Positions 16,474 to 25,133 of a stretch of 64,000 nt of DNA are shown here, in pieces. The notes under the pieces are model-generated. The model was given only the letters and a program-made list of their open reading frames with translations, was not told where the DNA came from and did not search any database. The stretch lies in the NCBI GenBank assembly GCA_023230855.1, contig JALNWQ010000008.1:62001-126000 (forward strand), in the 5' to 3' direction. This stretch comes from Solirubrobacteraceae bacterium. GTDB taxonomy: Bacteria; Actinomycetota; Thermoleophilia; Solirubrobacterales; Solirubrobacteraceae. Every line of letters starts with the position of its first letter. Within the stretch, counting starts at the first letter, position 1. Made by a program: the position numbers and the translations under genes.

Positions 16474-17880
16474 TCACCGCCGGTCGGCGGCCCGTGCGGC
16501 GGCCTGGACCGCGTACCCGTCGACGTTGCGCTGGCGCGCCCGGGCGACGCCCAGCGCGCCCGCCGGCACGTCCCGCGTCACGACGCTCCCGGCCCCGGTG
16601 TACGCGTCGTCGCCGACCGTCACCGGCGCGACGAGCGTCGTGTCGACGCCGGTGCGCACCCCGGACCCGATCGTCGTGCGGTGCTTGCGGTAGCCGTCGT
16701 AGTTGGCGGTGATCGTCGCCGCGCCGAGGTTCGTCGCCGCGCCGATGTCGGCGTCGCCGATGTAGGAGAGGTGCGGCACCTTGCTGCCCTCCCCCACGTC
16801 GCTGTTCTTGATCTCGACGAACGCGCCCGCCTTGCTCGAGGGCCGCAGCACGGTGCCCGGGCGCAGGTACGCGAACGGCCCGACCGTCGCGGCGGCCTCG
16901 ACCGTCGCGCCGAGGACGTGGCTGTGGACGACCGTCGCGCCCTCCCCGATCGTGGCGTCGGTCGCGACGGTGTGCGGACCGACGACCGCGCCGGCCGCCA
17001 CCGTCGTCGCGCCCCGCAGGACGCAGCCGGGCTCGATCGTGGCGTCCGGCGCGATCGCGACGCCGAGGTCGACCACCGTCGACTCCGGGTTGACGATCGT
17101 CACCCCCGCGCGTAGGTGGGCCGCGTGGATCCGGTCCTGCGCGATGCGACGGACGACGGCGAGCTGGGCGCGGTCGTTGACGCCCAGGACGAGCGCCGGG
17201 TCGTCGAGTCGGTGGGCGGCGACGGCGTGCCCGTCGCCGCGGAGGATCCCGAGGACGTCGGGGAGGTACCGCTCGCCCTGGGCGTTGTCGTCCCCGACCC
17301 GGTCGAGGGCGTCGAGGAGCAGGCGCCCGTCGAACGCGTAGATCCCGGCGTTGACCTCGTCGATCCGCAGCTCCTCCTCGGTGGCGTCGCCGGGCTCCTT
17401 CGTCTCGACGACCTTCACGACGCGGCCGTCCCCGTCGCGGACGACGCGGCCGTAGCCGGTGGGGTCGTCCAGGCGCGTGGTGAGCAGGGTCGCGGCGGCG
17501 CCCGACCCGGCGTGGGCGGCGGCGAGCGCCGCGACCGCGTCGGCGGTGATGAGCGGGACGTCGCCGGCGAGGACGACGACGGGACGGTCGGGGTCGACGA
17601 GGCCGGCGGCGGCGGTGACCGCCCCGGCGGTCCCGTCCCCGTGCTCGGCGGCGACCTGGGCGACGACGTCGACGCCTTCGGGGAGCCGTCCGTCGAGCAC
17701 CCGGGCGGGCTGGTCGACGACGATCACCCGGTGCGCGCCGGCCCCGGTCGCCGCGGCGAGCACCCAGCCGACGAGCGGTCGGCCGCAGATCTCGTGCAGG
17801 ACCTTCGGCGTCGCCGAGCGCATGCGCGTGCCGCGGCCGGCGGCCAGGACGATGACGGTCGGGGCGTGCGGATCGGTCAC
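16474..17880 (-). CDS. glmU: Bifunctional GlcNAc-1-phosphate uridyltransferase / GlcN-1-phosphate acetyltransferase
   Basis: Produces UDP-GlcNAc for peptidoglycan. The 468 residues show the nucleotidyltransferase signature LAAGRGTRMRSATPKVLHEI at the N-terminus, GDVPLIT, GRIVR-type substrate loops and, from about residue 260, a left-handed beta-helix of hexapeptide repeats ending with the acetyltransferase active-site region KNSDVGEGSKVPHLSYIGDADIG and NYDGYRKHRT. Starts with GTG at 17880, supported by a TACCCT -10 box ending 8 nt upstream. First gene of glmU-prs-small ORF. Confidence 0.97.
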   Translation of the reverse strand: MTDPHAPTVIVLAAGRGTRMRSATPKVLHEICGRPLVGWVLAAATGAGAHRVIVVDQPARVLDGRLPEGVDVVAQVAAEHGDGTAGAVTAAAGLVDPDRPVVVLAGDVPLITADAVAALAAAHAGSGAAATLLTTRLDDPTGYGRVVRDGDGRVVKVVETKEPGDATEEELRIDEVNAGIYAFDGRLLLDALDRVGDDNAQGERYLPDVLGILRGDGHAVAAHRLDDPALVLGVNDRAQLAVVRRIAQDRIHAAHLRAGVTIVNPESTVVDLGVAIAPDATIEPGCVLRGATTVAAGAVVGPHTVATDATIGEGATVVHSHVLGATVEAAATVGPFAYLRPGTVLRPSSKAGAFVEIKNSDVGEGSKVPHLSYIGDADIGAATNLGAATITANYDGYRKHRTTIGSGVRTGVDTTLVAPVTVGDDAYTGAGSVVTRDVPAGALGVARARQRNVDGYAVQAAARAADRR

Positions 17881-17887
17881 GTGGCGC

Positions 17888-17893
17888 AGGGTA
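17888..17893 (-). promoter_or_regulatory. -10 box (TACCCT), leaderless, of glmU
   Basis: TACCCT on the minus strand ends 8 nt before the GTG start of glmU. Confidence 0.5.
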
Positions 17894-17979
17894 GTCGCCG
17901 GTGCGAACGTGGGTCGGCGGGGCGGGGTGATGCGTCGGCGGGGCGGACCGACCCCGGGAGTGGTTCAATCCGATGACCC

Positions 17980-18052
17980 TGAGGGGTGGACTAACAGGCT
18001 AAGTCGGCGGGTTTTGGTCCCGCAGAACGGGGTTCGAGCCCTCGCCCCTCAG
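17980..18052 (+). tRNA. tRNA-Gln (anticodon TTG)
   Basis: A complete cloverleaf can be folded by eye: acceptor TGAGGGG/CCCCTCA (7 bp) with discriminator G, D stem GACT/AGTC, anticodon stem GCGGG/CCCGC enclosing the loop TTTTGGT (anticodon TTG, reading CAA), and T stem CGGGG/CCTCG with loop TTCGAGC (one G-T pair). The CCA end is not encoded. It is followed 37 nt later by the disrupted HNH nuclease gene. Confidence 0.96.
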
Positions 18053-18089
18053 CTCGCGAGCCGTCCGGCCGGGGTGCGAACATACGTTC

Positions 18090-18829
18090 GTGGCCCGGGG
18101 GCGATCGTGGACGGTGGACGAGCTTCGCGACGCCGTGGCGGCGTCGACGACGTTGACCGACGTCCTGCGCCGACTCGGCCTGCGACCCGCCGGGGGCAAC
18201 CACCGGAGCATCCGTGGGTGGATCGATCGCCTGGGGATCCCGACCGACCACTTCACCCGGTCGCCACCTCCGACGCACCGTCGAGTGCCGCTCGACGAGG
18301 TGATGACCGAGGGCTCGAGCTACCCCCGCCGCTCGCTCAAGGCCCGACTCTACGCCGAGGGACTGAAGGAGCGCGCCTGCGAGATGTGTGGTCAGGGCGA
18401 GCTGTGGCGCGGACGCCGGATGGCGTTGATCTTTACCACGTCAACGGCGTGCCCGACGACAACCGCCTGGAGAACCTCCGGATCGTGTGCCCCAACTGCG
18501 CTGCCACCCTCGACACGCATTGCGCGCGTAACACGCGGCGCCCGCGGGAGCCTCGGGACTGCGCGCTGTGCGGTGCGTCGTTCTCGCCGAACCGGCCGAG
18601 CCAGCGCTACTGCTCGCAGCGCTGCGGCCAGCGCGCCCCGGGGCGCGTGGGGCCGGCCCCGTCCCGTCGCCGGGCGGAGCGTCCTCCCCTCGACGACCTC
18701 CTGGCCCAGGTCGCGGACGACGGCTTCCTGGCGGTGGGTCGGCGCTACGGCGTGTCCGACAACGCCATCCGCAAATGGATCGTGGCGGCCGAGCGCGAGG
18801 CCCGGGGCCCGACGCCGGATCGCCGATAG
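18090..18829 (+). pseudogene. HNH endonuclease family gene interrupted by a -1 frameshift
   Basis: The first frame encodes an N-terminal module (WTVDELRDAVAASTTLTDVL, RRLGLRPAGGNHRSIRGWID) and the first zinc-ligand pair in RACEMCGQGELWRG. It then leaves the conserved frame near 18430-18437. The HNH core continues in another frame with HVNGVPDDNRLENLRIVCPNCAATL, followed by a second Cys4 finger (CALCGASF, RYCSQRCGQ) and a helix-turn-helix-like tail (LAVGRRYGVSDNAIRKWI). The span is 740 nt; adding one base makes 247 codons, so a single missing nucleotide around GATCTTTACCAC explains it. It could be a true pseudogene or a sequencing/assembly indel. Its position just past a tRNA suggests past mobility. 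Confidence 0.85.
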
Positions 18830-18843
18830 GCGCGTCCGCGCAC

Positions 18844-18886
18844 GTGCCGCGGGATGCGGACGAACCGGTGCCGCGGGACGCGGACG
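18844..18886. repeat. Imperfect 19-bp direct repeat
   Basis: GTGCCGCGGGATGCGGACG (18844-18862) is repeated with one mismatch at 18868-18886. The second copy forms the left part of the terminator-like hairpin that follows. Confidence 0.6.
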
Positions 18887-18907
18887 GCGCCGGGGCCGTC
18901 CGCGTCC
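18876..18907. terminator. Perfect 13-bp hairpin between convergent genes
   Basis: GGACGCGGACGGC, a 6-nt loop and its exact complement lie between the HNH gene (ends 18829) and the collagen-like gene (ends 18915 on the other strand). Probably a bidirectional terminator without U-tract. Confidence 0.65.
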
Positions 18908-18914
18908 GCCGGGC

Positions 18915-19655
18915 TCACCCGACGGGGACGGCGATGAGGCTGCGCCCGTACACGGCGCCCGTCGCGTTGCCGTTGTAGCACACGACCTTCAGCTGGGTCA
19001 CGGCGGTGGGCGTCACCGCCTGCAGCGACATCGGGATGCGGACGTTCACCCCCCAGGGGTTCCACTGCCCCACGTCCAGCGCGTCGCCGTCCCCTTGGAG
19101 CTCGCAGTCGATCTGGTCGGCGTCGAGCGAGAACAGGTTGAACTTGGCGTGCACGACGTAGCGTCCGCTCGGCACCGCGAGCGTCACGGCGTCCACCGTC
19201 GCGTCGGCCACCATGTTGAGGCTGCCGGTGACCGTCGCGCTCAGCGGCTCGACGATCCCGGCCGGTCCGGCCGCGCCCGTGGCGCCGGTCGCGCCCTGGG
19301 GCCCCTGCGGGCCCTGGGGTCCGGGCGCCCCCGCCGGTCCGGTCGGCCCTGCGGGCCCGCCCCCGCCCTTGAGCGCGTCGACGGTCTTGGGGCTCAGGTC
19401 CGCGAGCGTCAGCGAGCGGTTCCGCACCTTGGCCGACGTGACGGCGTTGCGCTTGATCTTCGCCGACGTCACGGCGCTCTTCTTGATCGCCTTGGTGCCG
19501 ACGCTGTTCCTCGGCAGCGTCACCGCGGCGTAGCTCGTGCCGCCGAGGGCGATGAACAGCGCGGCGCCGGCCATCACGTGGGCGGCGTCGATCCGGCGAC
19601 GGCGGGGTCGTGGGCCCGGCCCGGGCGCCTCCCGGTCCTGCTCGACGTGGGTCAT
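18915..19655 (-). CDS. Membrane-anchored collagen-like (Gly-X-Y) surface protein
   Basis: 246 residues. A short basic cytoplasmic start (RPRRRRIDAAH) precedes one membrane helix (VMAGAALFIALGGTSYAAV). The stalk reads NSVGTKAIKKSAVTSAKIKR then NAVTSAKVRNRSLTLADLS, a motif type common in Thermoleophilia surface proteins. A collagen-like stretch of about 15 Gly-X-Y triplets (GPAGPTGPAGAPGPQGPQG onwards) follows, then a C-terminal beta-rich globular domain (about 100 residues) of unknown ligand. AGGAG precedes the ATG at 19655. Likely trimeric and exposed outside the cell. It is divergent from the LuxR regulator. Confidence 0.88.
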   Translation of the reverse strand: MTHVEQDREAPGPGPRPRRRRIDAAHVMAGAALFIALGGTSYAAVTLPRNSVGTKAIKKSAVTSAKIKRNAVTSAKVRNRSLTLADLSPKTVDALKGGGGPAGPTGPAGAPGPQGPQGPQGATGATGAAGPAGIVEPLSATVTGSLNMVADATVDAVTLAVPSGRYVVHAKFNLFSLDADQIDCELQGDGDALDVGQWNPWGVNVRIPMSLQAVTPTAVTQLKVVCYNGNATGAVYGRSLIAVPVG

Positions 19656-19826
19656 GGGGTCTCCTGGGTGCGAGATGGATGCGGCGCGGTGCCCTCCACC
19701 AACGCCGGGCACGCGCGCATCGTCGTCCGGTCGTCCCGCCCGGTCATGAGGGATCGTCCCCCCACTTTCCCGGCGTCCGCACCCACGCGACGGGCCGCCC
19801 CCGCGGATGGCCGCACGCACAGGGGG

Positions 19827-19832
19827 TACGCT
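19827..19832 (+). promoter_or_regulatory. Candidate -10 box (TACGCT) of the LuxR regulator gene
   Basis: TACGCT ends 10 nt before the ATG at 19842, leaving a leader of two to three nucleotides. Confidence 0.4.
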
Positions 19833-19841
19833 GGTCCGCCC

Positions 19842-22800
19842 ATGGGGGTGCTGCTCGAACGCGACGCCGCCCTCGCCGGGCTCGACGAGGCCCTCGCGCG
19901 GTCACGGACCGGCGCGGGATCCTCGCTCGTCGTGTCCGGTCCGGCCGGGATCGGCAAGTCGCGCCTCCTCGAGGCCCTGCACGAGCGGACCGGCCCGGAC
20001 GTCCTCGTCCTCACGGCCCGCGGCCGGCCACTCGAGCAGGAGTTCCCGTTCGGCGTCGTGCGGCAGCTGCTGGAGCGGACCGTCGCCGACGGCGACCGCC
20101 GACGCGCCCTCCTCGCCGGGCCCGCCGCGCTCGCGCTCCCCGCCCTCGGCCCCGTCCCGACCGGCGAGCCGACCGGGGTCGACGCCGCGTTCTCGATCCG
20201 TCACGGGCTCTACTGGCTCGTCGCCGACCTGGCCCTCGAGCGTCCGTTGGTGCTGATCGTCGACGACGCGCACTGGGCGGACGCCCCGAGCCTGCGTGCG
20301 CTGTCCCACCTGATCACGCGACTGGACGGCCTGCCGGTGCTGCTGGCCATCGGTCGACGGAGCGGGGATCCCGGCCCCGCTCCGCCGCTGCTCGACGAGC
20401 TCGAGTGCTCCGCGACGACCGTGGTCCGTCCGCGTCCCCTCAGCGAGCGCGGCGTCCGGGCGCTCGTCGCGGACCGGCTCGGAGCACCGCCCACCGAGCT
20501 CGTGCGGGCGCTGCGCTCGGCCACCGGCGGCAACCCGTTCCTGCTCGAGGAGCTGCTTCGCGCCCTGCGCGCCGACGGCCTGGACGCGACGACCGTCCGA
20601 CCCGCGTCGGTCGAGCGGCTGGGCCCGCAGGCCGTCGCCCGGGCGCTGCTGCTGCGGCTCGGCCGCCTCGACCGGGCGAGCGTCCCCGTCGCCCGCGCGG
20701 TCGCGGTGCTCGAGGGACGGGCCGACCACCGACACGTCACCGCGGTGAGCGGGATCGAGCCGGCCGAGGTCGGTCGCACGGTCGACCTCCTGGTGCGGGC
20801 CGAGATCCTGCGGCCCGGCCGCCCGTGGGCGTTCCTGCACCCGACGATGCGTGCGGCGGTCTACGAGGACACGCCACCGTCGGCGCTCACCGCGCTGCAC
20901 GCCCGCGCGGTCGCCATCCTGCGCGAGGACGACCGGGCCGCCGCCGAGATCGCCCCCCACCTGCTCGCGACCGAGCCGGCCGGTGACGCGCTGACGGTCG
21001 AGGGCCTGCGGGCCGCCGCCGCGCAGGCGATCGGCCAGGGCGCACCCGACCTGGCCCGGCGGTACCTCGTGCGGGCGCTGGAGGAGCCCCCGGCCGACGC
21101 CGACCACGCCGCGGTGCTCGGCGACCTCGGCGAGGCGGAGTCGCTGGCCGGCGACCTGGACGCCGCGATCGGCCACCTGGCCGGAGCGCTCGACCGCACC
21201 ACCGCGACGGCCGACCGTCCGCCCCGTGCCCTGGCGCTCCACCGGGCGCTGTTCGCCCGCGGCCGCCTCGACGACGCGGTCGCGCTGCTCGAGGCCGAGC
21301 TGCGTCGCATCGACGGGCTCGACCCCGACGTGGTGCTCCGCGTCGAGGCGGCGCTGGACTCCGTGGGCCTGCTGCACCCGTCGACGGTCGGACGGGCGAG
21401 CACCCGCCTGTCGCGGCGCCAGGACCTGGCGGGCGACACGCCCAACGAGCTGCTGCAGCTGGCCAACGTCGCCTGCTGGAAGTGGGCCAGGGGCACCGCG
21501 TCCGAGACGGTCGTCCTGGCGCGACGCGCCCTGGCCGACGCACGGGTCCAGGCGGCCGATCCGTCCGACTCGATCCCGATCTTCGAGGCGCTCTGGGCCC
21601 TGGCGCACACCGACGAGGTCGAGCTCACCCGGTCGGTGGTGCGACAGGCCGTCGACGACGCCCGGGCCCGCGGGTCCGTCTTCGGGATGTCCACGTGCGC
21701 CTCGTTGCTCACCCTCCTGGCGTTGCGCACCGGCGACACCGCCGGTGCGGTCGCCGAGGCGCGGGGCGCGGCCCCCCTCCCCGGCCTGTCGGACTTCGTC
21801 CGCCCACCGCTGCTCGGAGCCCTGGCCCGCGCGCTCGTCTGGCGCGGCGACCTGGACGCCGCAGACGCGGTGATCGCGGAGAGCGGATGCGGTCCCCGAC
21901 TCCCCGAGTTCGTGTGCCTCAACCCGGTGTTCGGGGCACGCGGGCGGCTGCGGTTGGAGCAGGGCCGGATCGACGAGGCGCTCGCGGACTTCCGCGAGCT
22001 GGGGGCGCGGTCGGCCCGCATCGGGTTGGCGAACCCGGTCGACGGCTGGCGGCTGGGCGCGGCCGAGGCGCTGGCGCGGTCGGGGCGTCCCGACGAGGCG
22101 GTCGCGTTGGCCGACGAGCAGCTCGACCTCGCGCGCCGGTGGGGCACCACGTCGGCGATCGGGATCGCGCTGCACGTCCGGGCCGTGGTCGGCCACGCCG
22201 GTCCGGACGCCCTGGCCGAGGCGGAGCGGATGCTGCGGACGGCCCCGGATCGCCTGGAGCATGCGCGCTGCCTCGTCGACCTGGGCGTGAGCCTTCGTCG
22301 TGCGGGTCGGCGGCGCGACGCGCGGGATCCGTTGCGGCATGGCCTGGACGCCGCCCGGCGGTGTGGTGCGACGCCGTTGGCCCAGCGGGCCCACGACGAG
22401 CTGCTCGTCGCCGGGGCGCGACCGCGCCGGCTCATGTTCAGCGGCGTCGAGGCGTTGACGCCGAGCGAGCGCCGGGTGGCCGACATGGCCGCCTCGGGAC
22501 GCTCCAACCGCGAGATCGCCCAGGCCCTGTACGTCACCCCGAAGACGGTCGAGAACCAGCTCGGCCGCGCGTACCGCAAGCTCGGGGTCTCGTCGCGCGC
22601 GGCCCTGCCCGCGGCGCTGGACGACGCCCCGCCGGACGTCGCGGCATCCGCCCGGGACGGCTCAGTCCCAGGTGAGCTGCTCGCCGACCGCGCCCGGGGC
22701 CGTGGCGACGACGCGCGGGACCGCGTGGCGGAGGACCGCGCCGAGGCGCTCGGTGCTGAGGGCGATGTTCGCCACCAGCGTGCTGCTCGGCGTGGGCTGC

Positions 22801-22925
22801 GGGGCGACGCCGTTGGCGTGGTCGGTGACGAACCCGAGCAGCGCGTACGGGATCCCGGCCTCGCCGCAGAGGACCGTCTCGGGCCCGGCGGTCTGGCTCA
22901 CCGCGGTGACGCCGGCCTGGCGTAG
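19842..22925 (+). CDS. Large ATP-binding LuxR-family (LAL) transcriptional regulator with antisense-overlapping 3' end
   Basis: 1027 codons. The N-terminal STAND/AAA ATPase domain has Walker A GPAGIGKS (about residues 32-39) and Walker B LIVDDAHWAD. A long TPR-like helical middle follows, then a C-terminal LuxR HTH (LTPSERRVADMAASGRSNREIA, VTPKTVENQLGRAYRKLGV) ending near residue 925. This is the LAL/MalT-type layout. The frame does not stop after the HTH but continues about 90 codons into the antisense of the nucleoside phosphorylase gene, giving a low-complexity Arg/Asp/Gly tail. That tail is probably not functional; a lost stop or an indel is possible. It likely responds to an unknown effector. 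Confidence 0.88.
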   Translation: MGVLLERDAALAGLDEALARSRTGAGSSLVVSGPAGIGKSRLLEALHERTGPDVLVLTARGRPLEQEFPFGVVRQLLERTVADGDRRRALLAGPAALALPALGPVPTGEPTGVDAAFSIRHGLYWLVADLALERPLVLIVDDAHWADAPSLRALSHLITRLDGLPVLLAIGRRSGDPGPAPPLLDELECSATTVVRPRPLSERGVRALVADRLGAPPTELVRALRSATGGNPFLLEELLRALRADGLDATTVRPASVERLGPQAVARALLLRLGRLDRASVPVARAVAVLEGRADHRHVTAVSGIEPAEVGRTVDLLVRAEILRPGRPWAFLHPTMRAAVYEDTPPSALTALHARAVAILREDDRAAAEIAPHLLATEPAGDALTVEGLRAAAAQAIGQGAPDLARRYLVRALEEPPADADHAAVLGDLGEAESLAGDLDAAIGHLAGALDRTTATADRPPRALALHRALFARGRLDDAVALLEAELRRIDGLDPDVVLRVEAALDSVGLLHPSTVGRASTRLSRRQDLAGDTPNELLQLANVACWKWARGTASETVVLARRALADARVQAADPSDSIPIFEALWALAHTDEVELTRSVVRQAVDDARARGSVFGMSTCASLLTLLALRTGDTAGAVAEARGAAPLPGLSDFVRPPLLGALARALVWRGDLDAADAVIAESGCGPRLPEFVCLNPVFGARGRLRLEQGRIDEALADFRELGARSARIGLANPVDGWRLGAAEALARSGRPDEAVALADEQLDLARRWGTTSAIGIALHVRAVVGHAGPDALAEAERMLRTAPDRLEHARCLVDLGVSLRRAGRRRDARDPLRHGLDAARRCGATPLAQRAHDELLVAGARPRRLMFSGVEALTPSERRVADMAASGRSNREIAQALYVTPKTVENQLGRAYRKLGVSSRAALPAALDDAPPDVAASARDGSVPGELLADRARGRGDDARDRVAEDRAEALGAEGDVRHQRAARRGLRGDAVGVVGDEPEQRVRDPGLAAEDRLGPGGLAHRGDAGLA

Positions 22926-23453
22926 CGACCGGATCTCGGCGCGCGTGTTGAACCGCGGCCCGTCGACGTGGGCGTAGCACCCGCCGTCGTCGGCCTCCAG
23001 GCCCGCGTCGGCCGCGCCGTCGAGCAGGGCCCGTCGCAGGACCGGGCTGAACGGCCCGTCGAACACCCAGTGGCCCCGCCCCGGGGCCCCGGGCGCGTCG
23101 TGCAGCGTGCAGAGCGAGCCGTCGGGCAGGCGGTTGGCGAGGAAGTGCAGGTCGTCGAACACCGTGAGCGACCCGAGCGGCCGGTCCGGGTCGCAACCCC
23201 CGCACACGGTGACGGCGAGCACGGCGTCGACCCCCAGCGCGCGCAGCGCCAGGACGTTCGCGCGGTGCGTCACCTGGTGCGAGACGAGCTCGTGGTCGGC
23301 GCGGTGCCGCGCCAGGTGCACGACCTCGGCGCCGTCGACCGCCCCTACCGCCACCGGCACGTCCCCGGCGGGGGTGGGCACCGTGCGCGGCTCGGCGTCC
23401 TCGAGGGCCGGCAGGTGGTAGGTCCCGGACCCGGTGACGATCCCGATGCGCAT
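22662..23453 (-). CDS. Purine nucleoside / methylthioadenosine phosphorylase family protein
   Basis: 263 residues. Phosphorolytic cleavage of a purine nucleoside (MTA, inosine or similar). The family signatures are present: GSGTYHLP phosphate loop, LARHRADHELVSHQVTHRANVLALRALGV, VTVCGGCDP, GCYAHVDGPRFNTRAEIRSLR and EAGIPYALLGFVTDHANG. Substrate choice between MTA and other purine nucleosides cannot be fixed by eye. ATG 23453 is supported by a TAGGGT -10 box ending 8 nt upstream. The neighbouring PucR regulator, whose family often controls purine use, fits a purine-salvage role. Its last 264 nt overlap the LuxR reading frame on the other strand. Confidence 0.9.
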   Translation of the reverse strand: MRIGIVTGSGTYHLPALEDAEPRTVPTPAGDVPVAVGAVDGAEVVHLARHRADHELVSHQVTHRANVLALRALGVDAVLAVTVCGGCDPDRPLGSLTVFDDLHFLANRLPDGSLCTLHDAPGAPGRGHWVFDGPFSPVLRRALLDGAADAGLEADDGGCYAHVDGPRFNTRAEIRSLRQAGVTAVSQTAGPETVLCGEAGIPYALLGFVTDHANGVAPQPTPSSTLVANIALSTERLGAVLRHAVPRVVATAPGAVGEQLTWD

Positions 23454-23460
23454 CGCCGGG

Positions 23461-23466
23461 ACCCTA
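23461..23466 (-). promoter_or_regulatory. -10 box (TAGGGT), leaderless, of the nucleoside phosphorylase gene
   Basis: TAGGGT on the minus strand ends 8 nt before the ATG at 23453. Confidence 0.5.
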
Positions 23467-23587
23467 TCGACGCGCACGGGCGCGGCCGGGCCGCGCTCCA
23501 TGACCCGCGACCGCGCGACCGGGTGGCTCGACGTCCGCGGCGTGACGGGCGCCGGTCCGGCCGTGCGTGCGATGCGCCGCCCGCCGG

Positions 23588-24832
23588 TCAGGGCCGGGGC
23601 GCGCCGCGGCGTCCACCGGCCGCGCGGCGGGGCCGGGCGTCGCGATCGACCGCGGCGATCGCGTCCTGTGGGCCCAGGCCGAGCACCCGCATCGCCTTGA
23701 GGCCGAGGCTCAGGCGCTCGCGGCCGTCGCTCGACGTGACGTCGAGGCCGCACAGCTCCTTCACCCGCTCCAGCCGGTAGCGCACCGTGTGGCGGTGCGT
23801 GAACAGCCGCTGCGCGGCGGCGGCGACCGACCCGTCCGCGTCGAGGTACGCGGTGACGGTGCCGACGAGGTCGGTCTCGTACTGGCCGTCGTAGGCGGCG
23901 AGCGGCTCGATCGTCTCGGCGTAGAACCGCCGCAGCTCCTCGGGGTTCTCGCTCATCGCCGACAGCAGCAGCCGGTACGCGCCGGTCTGCTCGAACCCGA
24001 GCACCGTCGCCTCGGTGTCGCCCTCGCTGACGTTGCAGGCGAGCATCGCCTCCTGCAGCGCCCGGGGCAGGTCGCCGGGGGCGTCGGTGGGGCGGCCGTG
24101 GCCGACGGCGACGGCGTGACCGGGCAGCACGCCGTCGAGCTCGGCGAACGTCGCGTCGGCCGCGCGCCCCATCGCCCCGTCCCCGGACGCCGGGACGAGC
24201 GCGGCGACCTCGCACGCGCTGGCGCCGCGGTCGAGGAGGCCGACGAGCGCGGACGGGCTGATCGACCGGGCGCCCCGCTCGACGGCGGCGAGGGTGCGCG
24301 AGCGCCAGCCCTCGTCGGCGGCGACGTGGGCGTGCACCCGCACGACGAGCGCACCGGTCGGCGCGTCGAGCGCGATCCCCAGCTCGGCGCCCCGCTCGAG
24401 GATCGCGTCGGCGTCGACGAGGTCGCCGGCGAGCAGGTCGCCGCAGAACGCGGCCGCCTCCTCCTGGGTGGCGCGCGTCGGGGCCCGCACCCGCTCGACC
24501 TCGAGCGCGACGACGGCCAGGACCACGGCGACGAGGCCCGGATCGGGATCGCCCCGGTGCTGCAGGACGACGGAGCCGGTGGCCTCGCCGGCCACGAGCA
24601 GCGTGGTCGCGTCGAGGTCCCCCCGCGACGAGAGCAACCGTCGCTCCTCGTCCCGGGATCGGGCCGCCACCGCGAGGACCGCGCCCCCGCGGTCGGCGAT
24701 GACGATCCCCGCGTCGAGCGCACGGGCGACCGCGCGGGCCAGCGTCGGCAACCCCGCCCCGTCCGACACCGCCGCGGCGATCGCGGTGAGCGGCCCGGCG
24801 TCGCTGACCACGGTGGTCTCGGTCGGGGGCAC
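23588..24832 (-). CDS. PucR/CdaR-family transcriptional regulator
   Basis: 414 residues: an N-terminal ligand-sensing region (GIVIADRGGAVLAVAARS), a central GGDEF-like/PucR domain and the C-terminal PucR HTH (TAYLDADGSVAAAAQRLFTH followed by RHTVRYRLERVKELCGLDV). Family members activate purine catabolism, proline or other nitrogen genes in response to metabolites. GTG 24832 is chosen because TACCAT ends exactly 7 nt upstream, the leaderless arrangement seen repeatedly here. It lies upstream of the nucleoside phosphorylase gene on the same strand, but each has its own -10 box. Confidence 0.92.
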   Translation of the reverse strand: MPPTETTVVSDAGPLTAIAAAVSDGAGLPTLARAVARALDAGIVIADRGGAVLAVAARSRDEERRLLSSRGDLDATTLLVAGEATGSVVLQHRGDPDPGLVAVVLAVVALEVERVRAPTRATQEEAAAFCGDLLAGDLVDADAILERGAELGIALDAPTGALVVRVHAHVAADEGWRSRTLAAVERGARSISPSALVGLLDRGASACEVAALVPASGDGAMGRAADATFAELDGVLPGHAVAVGHGRPTDAPGDLPRALQEAMLACNVSEGDTEATVLGFEQTGAYRLLLSAMSENPEELRRFYAETIEPLAAYDGQYETDLVGTVTAYLDADGSVAAAAQRLFTHRHTVRYRLERVKELCGLDVTSSDGRERLSLGLKAMRVLGLGPQDAIAAVDRDARPRRAAGGRRGAPRP

Positions 24833-24838
24833 CCGCCC

Positions 24839-24844
24839 ATGGTA
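24839..24844 (-). promoter_or_regulatory. -10 box (TACCAT), leaderless, of the PucR-family gene
   Basis: TACCAT on the minus strand ends 7 nt before the GTG at 24832. Confidence 0.5.
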
Positions 24845-24914
24845 CCGCCGGGGCTCCACCCGACGGCGGGGCGTGGACGACGCCCCACCGACGACGCGCC
24901 GTCCGTCCGCGTGG

Positions 24915-25133
24915 TCAGTCGCTGAGGAAGCGGTCGACGAACCCCAGGCCGAGGTACGCGCCCAGGCCGGCGAACCCGACGAGGATGACGAGCGCGAGGA
25001 CGACCCCGGCGGTCCGCTCCCACCACGTCGGGTAGATCCGGGCGACGGGGACGATGACGAACGCCGTGACCGCGACGAGCGCGGCGCCGCCACCGATGAC
25101 GTAGATGAGGAAGGTGACGAACTCGTGGCTCAT
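24915..25133 (-). CDS. Small two-helix membrane protein, function unknown
   Basis: 72 residues with two strongly hydrophobic helices (FLIYVIGGGAALVAVTAFVIVPVA and AGVVLALVILVGFAGLGAYLGLGF) separated by a short RIYPTWWERT loop, and a polar C-terminus. Its ATG overlaps the stop of the DedA/PAP2 gene in ATGA (25130-25133), making it the last gene of the metG operon and a possible partner of that membrane protein. Confidence 0.85.
   Translation of the reverse strand: MSHEFVTFLIYVIGGGAALVAVTAFVIVPVARIYPTWWERTAGVVLALVILVGFAGLGAYLGLGFVDRFLSD

Noticed and set aside
17980..18100. Integration (att) site of a mobile element at tRNA-Gln
   Set aside because: No duplicate of the tRNA 3' end and no integrase gene were seen nearby; only the HNH gene hints at mobility.
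19270..19370. Tandem repeat DNA resembling a minisatellite
   Set aside because: The repeats encode Gly-X-Y triplets of the collagen-like protein, so they are coding.
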